Shown piece after piece: positions 10,601-21,776 of a stretch of DNA of 41,137 nt. Where the stretch lies: the NCBI GenBank assembly GCA_964058845.1, contig CAXKVR010000643.1, forward strand, positions 1-41,137, read 5' to 3'. Source of the stretch: Carex sylvatica (taxonomy: Eukaryota > Streptophyta > Magnoliopsida > Poales > Cyperaceae). Position 1 is the stretch's first letter; each line of letters starts with the position of its first letter. The position numbers were made by a program, and so were the translations under genes. The notes beneath the pieces are model-generated. The model ran no database searches. It was not told the origin of the DNA and saw only the letters and a list, made by a program, of their open reading frames with translations.

Positions 10601-12754
10601 TGACTAGTTGATGCTGTCTTCTCCTATGATTCTCATATAAATAATATACATATGCTTCTTACCTTTTGTTTATTATTCTACATAAAAATATAAAAAAATA
10701 TATACTTCTGTAGTTATTTACTTCTGTAGTTATTTGACTGAGTATTATACTTGTTGAAATCTAATTAGAAAATCTAAAGATGTGCATTTCTTTCTTCTTT
10801 TCCTCCTTTTTCTGTCCTTTTTTCTTTGATTTTCTTCTCCTTTATCTTCTTTAAAATCAAGTTCTTTAATCGTCAAGTAAGTGATGGAGGTCATAAGAAT
10901 ACAAGGGTTAAGTCGGCTGATTTCCCTTAATATTTGAATGGTTAAAGTCATTTAATTAGAAGGTTAAAGAATAAAATAAAGAATGGAAAACAATAAAATA
11001 AGAATAGTAAGGTCAAGTCGGCTGGTTTCCTTCACTATTTCTTTAATTAAATTGGACCTATAATGTGTATTAGTGAACTTAAACCTCAATGCAAGGCTAA
11101 GGACAAGCCATGTGTACTAGATTGCATGAAGCAAAGGGGTAAAAAGTGAATTGTTGTGCATATAGTAGGCATCAGTATATACTGTGTTGAGTCACTCATA
11201 TCCCTAACACTATGATATCTTGATGATCATGTCCAGATTTTAGTGAAAAGAACATTAAAAATATCATTTCAAACAAATCAGGGATCTTCGTTCAAAATTC
11301 AGGCTTTGACAACCTCTTGACATTTAAATTTAATGAACAATGTATTCTTATTTCTTTTACAACACAAACACAAAAAATGAGAAATCAACCTGTTCTGGTA
11401 AACCGGTTAGTACAGACTGCTACAGGGACCAAAACAGAAAATAAACTATACTGTCATGTAGAGGACTCCAAAGAACTCAAAATTGACACAAATTTTACAT
11501 TATTTGGATTTTATTTGGATTTATTACGAATTTCTAAAAGTTCAGCCTTTGAAATACAAAATAAAGAGTAAAATCACAGCACTATTCCTAGTTTACCTCT
11601 GTGTTTAGACCACTGTCTGGTATAGTTAGGAAACCCCAAAATTCATGAAATTTTACCATCATATAGAGTATTACGTCCTGAGAATTTTCATATAAAGAAC
11701 ATGAAATTTGGCTTAGCAGAACCCTTGGAATGGACTTTTAAAGTCGGCTATCAGCACAATAACAGCAGCCATTTACCAGCATATTCCCCTGTACAAAAAC
11801 ACATATTTCACATAGCTCTGGACCGAGTTTTACAAAACTGTTTCACATGAATATAGATCATGACTTAAGGAGAATTTTTATATAAAGAACACAAAATTTG
11901 GTGTAGCCAAATAGCGGGAGTTAATTTCCAAAGTTCAGCTGTGCAGAAAAATGCTGCTGTGTTATTTACCAGGAAACTGCACATTCTTTCTGTTTTGAGA
12001 AATTCATGGAGCCTTGTACATTAGGTTTTAAATCATCAAATTTTTGTGGCTTATAGAACCAACAACAAGGAATAACCTGAACAAATTTCAGCGTCAAACG
12101 ATAAACCGATAGGGAGAAATTCAAATTACAAAGTGATACCTTGATCAAATTCTGCATGACTCAAAATGACTTGGTCCCTAAAATCTACCCCTCTTGCAAA
12201 TTGAATAAAAATCAGACCAAATATACAAATGACACGATTTCACCTCTTAAAAGCTCTCTATTCATCCCTCTTTAAAACCATACAAAGAATTCCTGAAATG
12301 TCCAAGTCGGTAAGTCACAGTGAAAGAAACAAAAAAATGCTGTTCAGGTCACTAGTTTGCACCTCTGTTTGACATAGCAAACTATCATGAAAAATTATGA
12401 AAATTGACCGATGTGTAGTCTTGATATCATAGAAAAGACTGCAAAGTTTCATACAAAATCTCCAAGTAAATTGAGGGATCTCAAACTCCAAACATTGACA
12501 AAACTGATAAATGTGTATGTGAAGCAGCAGGTGCTCTTCTTCTAAAATCGATGAAGTAAAGGGTGAAAATACAAATGAACCAAATCAATCTCCCATATGC
12601 TTTCTGCTAATCCCTCTACGAAGTCATAAACTTTAATCATCCAAACCCAATCTCTAAAGCCCTCAAAACTAAACCTCAAAATCCAATTTACCCAATTTGT
12701 AACCAAAGTAAAATTTGCCTAAGTCCCAAACACAGCATATCCAAAAACACCTTT
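10601..12754. other. non-coding, internally repetitive spacer (likely retrotransposon-derived)
   Basis: No coding frame is believable. Diverged internal repeats are visible: GAGAATTTTCATATAAAGAAC (11680) recurs as GAGAATTTTTATATAAAGAAC (11870), each followed by AAATTTGG and a (T/G)TAGC. A phrase AAGTCGGCTG-TTTCC occurs near 10911 and 11015. Such imperfect repeats are common in untranslated parts of plant LTR retrotransposons, but I cannot prove that origin here. Confidence 0.3.
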
Positions 12755-13485
12755 TAGGAATCAAATAAGGAATCAATTCACGATCTTCAGTTCATACTGA
12801 AAACATCTCATTTATATGCACACACAATCTCCAAAGATCAAACAAGGAACCAATCCACGATCCTCAGTTTATACTGAAAACATCGCATTTATATGCACAC
12901 ACACTCTCCAAGGATCGAACAAGAAAGTCAATCCACGGTCCCCAGCTTATACTGAAAACATCGCATTTATATGCACACACATCCTTCAAGGATCAAACAA
13001 GGAACCAATCCACGATCCTCAGTTTATACTGAAAACATCGCATTCATATGCAAATATAGGTAATAGGAGCTAGCACCGCGTCGTATGCTCTGAAGGCAAT
13101 CGTTCACCATACCATACCTGTAGGCGATAGGAGCTGGCACCGCGTCATATGCTCTGAGTTCTACTGTGCACACAACATCTCGACAACCTGAATTGGCACC
13201 GCGCTTCAAGTTCGGACTCAAGATGAATTTCCAAGGATTGAACAAGGAAGCCAATCCACGATCCTCAATTTATACTGAAAACACTAATGCATAGGCCAAG
13301 TTAGGAATAGGAAACCTAAGTTGCATCCTTGCATCGCATTCATATGCATACACTCTTCAAGGATCGAACAAGGAAGCCAATCCACGATCCTCAGTTTATA
13401 CTGAAAATACAATGCATTGGTCAAGTTAGGGATAGGAAACCTAAGTTGTATCTTTGCATCGCATTTATATGCATACTTTACGACA
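12755..13485. repeat. ~77-bp minisatellite, about six copies
   Basis: The unit contains GATC(A/G)AACAAGGAA, CCAATCCACGATCCTCAG, TTTATACTGAAAACATCGC and ATTTATATGCACACACA. Copies begin near 12755, 12836, 12913, 12991, 13236 and 13363. The first spacings are 77-78 bp. The last copies are longer through an added CAAGTTAGG(A/G)ATAGGAAACC block. Copies four and five are separated by a different short repeat (GATAGGAGCTGGCACCGCGT, near 13065 and 13126). It is non-coding on both strands. It adjoins the decayed Mutator-like gene and may be part of that element. Confidence 0.85.
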
Positions 13486-13834
13486 TAAATACACCCCTTT
13501 TTATTTTTATTTACGTTCAGCGGCCCTAAATCTTGGAATGAGGAGGTGCTCGAGAGACATAAATCTCGGGGTAATTAACGGCGAGAGCTTGCGCCCGTCG
13601 GAAGATTCAACGTCCCCACAATCAATAAACTCTCTCGTACGGATATTACGTACGGGGGTGAACCACGAAGTTCCCTTTCTTCTTTCTTTCCTCTCGGAAC
13701 AATGCATTTCCCTAATACCACATACCATACCAGAACAAGGAAAGTGGTGATGCTTCGAGGGAGGATGATGCGACGCAATAAAGGCACCTCACATTAATAT
13801 AATAAAACCATAAATTAAATTCGTACAATGCTAC

Positions 13835-16643
13835 ATACCTGCCGTGCGCCTATCAGAAACAGAACGGCGAACCCGATTTTCCGACGGTCGCCTACCACCC
13901 ATCTCGTCCATGGTCATAACAAGACGCTTGTGTCTCCTCATTTCCTTTCTTATCCATCCTTCTAAAGGGAGTATACTATCACCGACATATGCTGGCCATT
14001 CATGCTGGTTGGGATAAGAATGAAAAGATCCACCCCAAGTGGTAGCAATGTAATCGGTACGATACATGTGAGCGACATAGTGATCCTAGCAGAAGTTCCT
14101 CACTCGGCATACCGCCATCACGTTACTACAGAGTATGTGTGCTAGTTGGGGTCATTGGCATATACAGTTCACCTCTCTACCATCTCCGAATTTAACTACA
14201 TACTTGGAAGCACTCTTCACAAACTTCATAGTGCCATCTGGTCTACGGCTGGTAGGAATGTACTCATTTGGATTTTGCACTTCAAATTATTTACCATCAT
14301 TACCCATCGGAATCACGGTCATAGTTGCACCTTTGTCCCTGTGTTGTCTTAGTTTCTCCTCCACTCTTGTTGAAAATGACTGATCCCTCCTTATTAATTC
14401 TGCGGCCTTAGCACGTCATTCCTGAAACCATGCATTTAACTTATAGAATGTGTCCTCTACAACTGCAGCCACAGGCAATATTCGACTCTGCTTGAAGACT
14501 GTATTCAGTGACTCGGACCCGTTGGTGATCATAATTCCCCAACGCCAACCTCCATCACGTGCTTGATATATTTTCTCGTATGCTGGTGACTCGTTGACAT
14601 CTCTGGAATTATTTTTGCCCACCTTCATTAAGTAGAGATTTGCTTTTGACATGTACTACACAAAAAATAAGGAAATAAAATAATGTAAGAAAACAATTGT
14701 ACTAAAAAAATTGTCTTCTTGAAATACAATAATATATGTAAACAATTGAAATATATATACTGTTGCAAAACTGCTGATCATCTCTACTACCCTTCTCGGC
14801 TTTTTCTTTCTGCAATTTCATCTAAATATTTGTAGAACCCAATCGTCGCCCTCGGTTGCCTTGGAAAGGTTCTCCGCAATGTGTTGCATACACAACCTGT
14901 GCACACACTGGCCAGTACGTGTTGACCAACTGTATTCTTCACGATCAAAAACATACTTGATTCTTTTGTGCTAGTATGATATCACACAGAAAAACTTCCC
15001 TTTCTCAATCACCCGTCTTCTTAAAAACTGCATAAAGAATCCCCAGTTCTCACCATCCTCTTTATGAACAATTGCAAAGGTCAAAGGCAACAACTGGTTC
15101 TTAGCATCATATGCACATGCTATCAGTAACCTCCCCTCGTAACGGCCAGACATGAAGCATGCATCAATACTGATAACGGGTCTGATGTATGGCACAGCTA
15201 GGATACAAGCACTAAAAGCCCATGATATGCCCTTGAATTGTTGAGCTCCCTCTATTAGCACTCCCTCCTTATCAAAAAAGGGGTCATGCCACCGCTCATA
15301 TACAGTGCCGACATTTGTACTTGTCATGGCCTGGAGCAATGGTGCCAGATAGCCGTATGAATCTTTCTAACTATCGAATATTCTGCAAACCGCAAGTTCA
15401 CGACCTCTCCACAGCCTGTTGTATTTTGGGGTTGCATATTTGTATTTGTGTCTGACGGTTCTAGCCACCGCCTTGATTCTCATTGATGGGTCCTCCTTAA
15501 TGTCTTCCTCAATTGTATTAGCAATTAGTGATACCATTAGCTGTGAATGGTCTGTCTTTGTGGACGCAGACTTGCATGTATGAGGTGGTTCACACTTCTT
15601 AATTATCCATGCTTTCCCCGCACCCACAGGGGTTGCATAAAGGCGGAACTCGCAACGAGGGACAGTTTTACATATCACAACCAATCTTGTTGTTTCTCTT
15701 TTATGTATTTTACATTCTCAGTTGCCGTGAACATGAGTCTTATAGATTTTTTTTATAAGTTTATCTATGTTAGTATAAAGTTGTCCTGGGGCAAGTTCAT
15801 GATTGTATACAACACGAGGACCAAAAAAACTAATGTCTGTCTCTTCAAAAGCTGTGGTATCGTTGAATGTGGCGACCGGATGCCTATTCTTTCGATCTCT
15901 AATCAAGAATTTTTCTTCCCTGGATAAACCTGTTACATTTGCATCATCATCTGATAAGTCATCAAAATCTCAAATTCTTTCGTATTCATCCCCCGTTTCC
16001 ATTTCCCTTTCTGGTATGGCATCAATAGCATCAACATCAATATTAATATCAGTTCTATTAACGGGTACCGGTCCTAACTCTGGCATAGATGAAAATCTAG
16101 GAATTATGGGTGTCTGTCTTGGTGGTGGTGGTGGTGGTGGTGGTGGTGGTGGTGGTGGTAGTGGTGCCTCTTGAGTAAACTCATGGGAGTTATGGTACCT
16201 CGGGTTATCATAACCGGGACTATGGTACCCCTGGTTGTCATAAAGAGAGTTGTCATAACCTGAAGGTCCAGCCGGGAGAACCCTAGAAGGTCCAGCCCCA
16301 GCCGTACTAGAAGGTCCAGCCCTAGCCTGGGAAACCTTCTTGATATATAAGTCTATTATCGGGACCCCCCTAGACTCAAATTGTTGGTACACAGCCCTCC
16401 ACAACTCCTCATGTGTTCACAAAGTAAGGTCTACCCACCCTAGCCCTTTGTGTGTCAATTCGTGTAGCCAATTCTATGTCATATCGATTGGAGTTTACAC
16501 CAGTCTTTTCGTATACTACTTGCTTAAGTTCAATAAATGTGGTACTTTCATTAACGTGGAAGCCGAATGAGGAATCTTTCGAGTAAATACACGCCCTCTG
16601 CACCCTTAGTTAGCTTACCACCCACGTACAGTGCAACCAACAT
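13835..16643 (-). pseudogene. Mutator-like (MULE) transposase, decayed
   Basis: From ATG 16643 the minus strand shows the usual MULE order. An N-terminal block comes first (VALYVGGKLTKGAEGVY, then a frameshift into SKDSSFGFHVNE...). A Gly/Tyr/Pro-rich linker follows, with a run of about 14 prolines (the GGT repeat near 16115-16160). Next is the DNA-binding-type region (CKTVPRCEFRLYATPVG...W-x-IKKCEPPHTC) and then the MULE transposase domain (ISIDACFMSGRYEGRLLIAC, IVHKEDGENWGFFMQFLR). A SWIM-like end (CICQ...QLAHILCSNVMAVC...DHYVAHMYRTDYI) closes it. Several frameshifts and stops (near 16600, 16405, 15967, 15718, 15365 and 14966) break it. The expected ISDRHKG-type catalytic Asp is Tyr followed by a stop (ISY*HKRI, about 14965). 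It is inactive. Terminal inverted repeats could not be placed, so the full element is larger than given. Confidence 0.88.
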
Positions 16644-16954
16644 TTTTTTATTCACAAACTACATTTAAAAAATAAATTCATAAGAATTATAGTATAATAG
16701 ATTGATTCTCAATAGCAATTTAAAAGCTAATTATATTAGTAATTAAAAATTAATTGTATAGTAATTACAGACTGAGGGTACAGTAATCAATGATTAATTA
16801 TAAATTAATTATAAAATATTTTTAAAAAAAATTACCTATAGCAGTCGTCTCAAATTTGTCCGAAATTGCCAAAAAAATCGCCTTCACCCTTCTCTCTTCT
16901 GCCTTTGAGTTTGGAGTGGGCAGGAGAGAGAAAAAATAAGTTTTATAGGATGCC

Positions 16955-17047
16955 TAGCGGACTGCCCAGAACTCTGGCGATCGGGTACCAAGCGGACCGC
17001 CCATATTCCTGGCGATCTGCTTTAGAACTGGACCGCCCAGAACTCTG
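16955..17047. repeat. ~36-bp GC-rich tandem repeat, three copies
   Basis: GCGGACTGCCCAGAACTCTG, GCGGACCGCCCATATTCCTG and TGGACCGCCCAGAACTCTG follow one another about 36-40 bp apart. The first two are each followed by GCGATC. This GC-rich patch stands out from AT-rich surroundings. It lies 310 bp upstream of the MULE start codon (minus strand) and so may be the terminal or subterminal region of that transposon. Confidence 0.6.
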
Positions 17048-17049
17048 AA

Positions 17050-18263
17050 GGTTTGGTTATATTTGAAAATAATCAGATTTTGAAGTTACTTTTGTAAAAA
17101 AAAAAATTTTGGATTATTAATAAAAATGACCGACTTTTCTTTCTTTCTTTCTTTCTTTTTCCTTTTATATACACTTACTTTTCACAAAGATTAGCATTCT
17201 TGAGTGATATTCTCTTGTCCCTTTCAATATTACATACTTTACCCTGCTTCACCTTTAGGGAGAAAAATAATTTTGAGAACTTAAAAATGACAGAAAGGAT
17301 CGATTCGATGTGCTGTTTAATATCACGTAAGAGAGTAAGAGAGTAAGAGATTAAAGAACATATATTAATTTATTAATTTATTTATTTTCCCTAAAGAGTA
17401 AGCCAAATGTGTATGTACTTTTTTTATGCTAATGAAAGTGAATAATAATGAAGTTTTGTCTGATGTTTATCCTTTTGATCCAAATTTTTATATTATTAAA
17501 GAAAGTCTTATCCTAACTTTTACTTCTGTATACAAATTCATATATTTCTTGCATTTATTATGAATCTACAAGAAAAAAAACATTTAAAACGGATAAGAAC
17601 CAAGTCATGAAATTTTTATGTTTTATTTAAAAAATAATAATGGAAAGACAAGAAAGAGATATTTGCTAAAAAGAAAAAGAAAAAGAAAAAAAGGGAAGGA
17701 CGAATAAATGTGCTTGCTAAAAGTAGAAGAGTAAAAAAATACTTAATTTCAAGTCGACAATTTCGGAAAAACATTGCAATTAGTTTCTAGATTTAAATGG
17801 TTTAACTAGTAAATTATAATATACACTTGGCGACTTGTCAATTTTACTGTTAGATAATTAAGTCAAACTTCATAATTTGCTAGCTTAGAAAACGCATGAG
17901 AATATTTGTGTCTTTTAATTTCCGTGTCATTAGAGTTACTTGTGCTCGTTGAAAAGTAAGAGATTTAAATTTTCCATTATTTTTCAAAAGAGTACTTATC
18001 AGTCTGTCACATAAAAAAGAATTACAAGCTCTCCAACGGCGTAGTGGCTACGTTGTATAAATTTTGGCTAACTTACTAACATAAGCATGGAGTGCTTATC
18101 GAGAAATGTCCGATTTAAATTCAAATTCGGACATAAATGATGACCACACTAAATTCATACTGATCAAGGACTTGTACAACTTGAAATTTAATTTCAACTA
18201 CTTTGGATGCATGAGCCGCATTGAATTAATGGGTTTATTAAAATTGACAACTTTCATTGAAGG
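17050..18263. other. AT-rich spacer, no gene seen
   Basis: A (CTTT)n microsatellite lies near 17138-17160 and a GAGAGTAA repeat near 17332. At 18030-18130 the phrase GGCGTAGTGGCTAC has an A-box look, but no convincing B box follows, so I do not call a SINE. No coding potential. Confidence 0.4.
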
Positions 18264-18271
18264 CATGGTAG

Positions 18272-18908
18272 TAGGGGTGTAAACGGATTTGAATTATCCG
18301 CTTCGAATCCAAGCGGATATCCAAATTCGATCAACTAAATTAATTGAAAGCAACACCTTATTTATAAAGACTTTCTCATTCCTTTGCTTTCACACAAATC
18401 ACATAGTTATCCTAAACCATACAATCCAATCTCTTTCATTTTGAATTCCAGCTGCCATAGCTAAACGCTTAGACCTGGACCAAGTTAAGAAATATTTTCT
18501 ATGGCACATAATTTATATGTAATCTGTTATTAATCATGTAGCTACATTTAGTTAAATAATAAATTAACTTAAATTATTTATTTATTTTAATATTTCAATC
18601 TTGTTAATTAGTATATGTATCTTAAAATTTATATAACTCAATTATTCAATAATTATTCATTTTGTATCCGTATTCAAATCCGTATTCGTGAATTATCCGC
18701 TCCGTATCTGTATACGTTTAAGGTGGATTTGATTTTGAATTTTGACATCCATTTGTTATTTGTATCTGTATTCGTTTAAGACGGATTTGATTTTGAATTT
18801 TGACATCTGTTTGCTATTTGTATCCGTATTTGTATCCACTCATTGACAGACGGATACGAATTTGGTATCAGCATTATCAGCTCCGAATCCGCTCCGTTTA
18901 CACCCCTA
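18272..18908. mobile_element. hAT-type non-autonomous element with perfect 8-bp target duplication
   Basis: Both ends read TAGGGGTGTAAACGGA (left 18272, right in reverse complement ending 18908). This is a common hAT-superfamily terminus. CATGGTAG flanks it on both sides (18264-18271 and 18909-18916), giving the 8-bp duplication diagnostic of hAT. The interior is rich in short CGGAT, CGAAT and CCGTA motifs. It also holds a 58-bp tandem duplication starting near 18715 and 18773 (GTTTAAG-TGGATTTGATTTTG). It has no coding capacity, so it must have been moved in trans. Confidence 0.88.
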
Positions 18909-18916
18909 CATGGTAG

Positions 18917-19299
18917 TCTTCAAAGAAGCAATTAATTAAAATGTTTGACTGGATGGATTGTAATTTAGGAGTGCATGGTGGTCTTCAAAGAATTAATAGT
19001 TTGACTGCATAGTTTTTTGATAAAAGATAAAATTTTCGTTGGTATATATTCTAAAATTAGCACTAATAGTATTTAATAGTTTACATTCCTATGATGTTTT
19101 TTTCTATTTTTTATTTTTTTATTTTACTAGAAATAAGTAACGAGACTCCCTGTTAGGGCAGGAAGTTTAATGGAAAGTTCAATTTGTGTGTTTACTTGAG
19201 ACTTTATTTTTTATTCTCTTCTCTGTTACTATTTAACTGGTGCGTGAGTTTAACGGGTAAGATCGTAACGGGACCGCTTTGCGTCACATAAGCATAGAG
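18917..19299. other. AT-rich spacer with small local duplication
   Basis: CATGGT(A/G)GTCTTCAAAGAA occurs at about 18909 and 18973, followed in both cases by TTAAT and a TTTGACTG. This indicates a local duplication of about 60 bp. No gene seen. Confidence 0.4.
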
Positions 19300-19300
19300 C

Positions 19301-19658
19301 ACTTCGTTATATCAAGTGAGTTTTTGTAATTTTAAAGTTTAAATAGTCGATCTCAAGTGCTTCACATGTTCTCCATATTAAAATATGTTTGCAAACCAAA
19401 TTTATGTTTTTTTTATAATTGTTTATTATCTTTTTCAGATTTTTTATAATTACTGTGGTAATATGGTAAAAAATAAAATTTAAAAATTCTGAAAACAGCA
19501 ATTAGAAAAATAAAAAAATAGTAATTTTTTTTCAAAAAAAACGTAAAATTTAGTGTTCAAACATATTTTTGTATGAAGAACACGTTGAGTCCTTGATCAG
19601 ATGTACTATTTGAACTTCGGAATCACAAAAATCCACCTGAAATAACGAAATACTGTAG
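19301..19658. mobile_element. diverged foldback element upstream of the COQ2 gene
   Basis: The left side (TTCGTTATATCAAGTGAGTT, then TAAAGTTTAAATAG, CATGTTCTCCATA, AAAATATGTTTGCAAACC) is mirrored by the right side (CATATTTTTGTATGAAGAAC, CTATTTGAACTTC, AATCCACCTGAAATAACGAA). Arms are about 100 bp and roughly three-quarters identical by eye. Some blocks (TTCTCCATATTAAAAT) also occur in the foldback at 21301, so the two are related. Target duplication not readable. Confidence 0.55.
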
Positions 19659-20322
19659 ACCAACATTAGTATACTATACAACCTCTATGTATATATTACT
19701 GTATATATTTTTTTGGTTGACCGGTCCGAAAGAAAAAATTAAATCCTTGATATATATTGTATGAGTCACATCATCTCTATTATTAGCTAGCTTTAAATGT
19801 TCTTTCATTACCCAACTTTGGTTAGTCTCATATATATTTTTGTGTTTACATAAAACTATTAAATCATATTTGAGAATAAAAAAAATGAATATCAAATAGT
19901 ATTAAAGGAATATATTGATATATATAATCAAACTAATGCAGTAACCTTTGACGACATGATAATCAATACTAGAGAAGCAAAATTATGCTCTTTGTTGTAC
20001 TTTTTGTTAAGTTTTATATCTAATTTTGAATATGCAAATTACAATAATAAAAAATGCACATAAGACAACTTTTCTGACATTTTTTTTCCAACATCGATCG
20101 TGACATATATGTATTATTCTTACATTTTAAACCAATGTTCTAAGTACATATTCCACAAAATATATGACCATAGAACCACTATGTAGACTCATATTTTCTT
20201 TAAGCGTGACAATAATAAATATCTTTGACCATACTTGTTACAACCTTCAGCGCCTCTGTATTACCTTAAAAATCAAACAACATTTAGCATTTATACAACA
20301 AAAAAGAAAAATCTTCAGCATC
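19659..20322. other. upstream region of the COQ2-type gene
   Basis: AT-rich, with no coding frame and no second gene. It presumably contains the 5' regulatory region of the prenyltransferase. I see no convincing cis-motif other than the core promoter listed separately. Confidence 0.4.
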
Positions 20323-20443
20323 TATAAATAGAACTGTCATGTTAATTAATTACCATCTCAAACTACAACCAACAGCCTCTCTGATCTGTGTCTCTATATC
20401 TCTGTATCTCTCTCTATATATATAGCTCTCGTCTCTCTCAAAA
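20323..20443 (+). promoter_or_regulatory. core promoter and 5' UTR of the COQ2-type gene
   Basis: TATAAATA lies at 20323-20330. It is followed by a pyrimidine-rich leader of CTCTCT and TCTCTATAT repeats, typical of plant Y-patch/CT-rich leaders. The ATG follows 114 bp after the TATA box in the context CAAAAATGC. The spacing suggests transcription starting near 20355. Confidence 0.7.
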
Positions 20444-21713
20444 ATGCAACTCTTAAGTAGCTACACAGCCACCCTTCCATACGCACGACAATGTGGTAAC
20501 TTTAACCGCGCCTACTTTCAAAACCAACCGAGTCTTCTTAGGACGACGCATTCACAGCCTTTGCAACAAAAGTTTCTTCCTGTGCTTAAGCCAGGTCTGT
20601 CTTTGTCTCCTTCGTTGCTTAGAGACAAATCGTTTGTCTGCAAGGGCAGTGAGAGTGTATCATGGGTGGATGAGAATGTGCCGAAGATTCTCAGGCCGTA
20701 CGCTAACTTAGGTCGCATTGACCGTGAGATGGCGGTTTGGCTGCATGCCTGGCCTACCTTTTGGTACATATAAAAATTACAGTTGTGCTATATACAGTAA
20801 TTTTATGAAAAAATAGTGGTGTAATATATATATTAACCAAGTTAAGAAATTGTTATATATATGAACTAAAGATTTCTTTATAAAAAAAAGTGTTAATAAA
20901 AGAAGTTTTGCATGTCCTGCAAGTTTGAAATGTCAAAATAAAACTGATCAGGGCAAATTATTAATTTTATTTTATAATTGGTACAGTGTCTTTCTTATGA
21001 TAAGTTTTTAGCTTCTAGAAATGACATCCATATTTATATAATTTTCTATTGATCATAAAGATGTGCATATATACAACCAATGACAGGTCAATTATGCTGG
21101 CAACAAAACCTGGAACATTTCCTGATTTTACATTATTTGGAATGTTTTACTTGATGGGTTACCTTGTACATATCTCATGTTGCGCTTCAAATGATCTCCT
21201 TGATCTAGAGTATGACAGAAAGGTAAGTTTAATATATCTTTAAAAGCTGTATGTTTTCCTTGATCTCATATATATTAGCCTATCTCTATATATATGAGAT
21301 AGGCTAATATACAATCGATTGTTTCTAACCTCCTGTACAATCAAGTTGTTTTTTGATTTTTAAAGTCCAAATGATCGATCCAAACCATTAGATGTGATCT
21401 CCATATTAAAATGTGCTAGGAGACCAAATTTTACATTTTTTGAAATTTGTTTACTATTTATTAAGTCACTTTGAAAATCGCTGATCCAACAGTGGCTTCT
21501 GATTTTACTGTTTAGTTAAGTTACCATTAGATCAATGATTTTCAAAGTGGCTTAATAAATACTAAAAAAAATTCAAAAAATATAAAATTTGGTCTTCTAG
21601 CACATTTTAATATGAAGATCACATCTAACAGTTTGGATCGATCATTTGGACTTTAAAAATTGAAAAACGACTTGGTTGCACAAGAGGTTAGAAACAATCG
21701 ATTGTATACTAGC

Positions 21714-21776
<63 letters not shown>

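Noticed and set aside
13507..13787. Overlapping ORFs on both strands next to the minisatellite
   Set aside because: No resemblance to any family, present on both strands, and probably non-coding transposon sequence. At most they could be a lost 3' exon of the MULE gene, which I could not support.
16112..16174. Plus-strand ORF with a poly-Gly run
   Set aside because: It is the antisense shadow of the poly-proline linker of the MULE transposase on the minus strand.
18030..18130. A second SINE, from the A-box-like GGCGTAGTGGCTAC
   Set aside because: No acceptable B box at the expected distance, no A- or T-tail and no target duplication.
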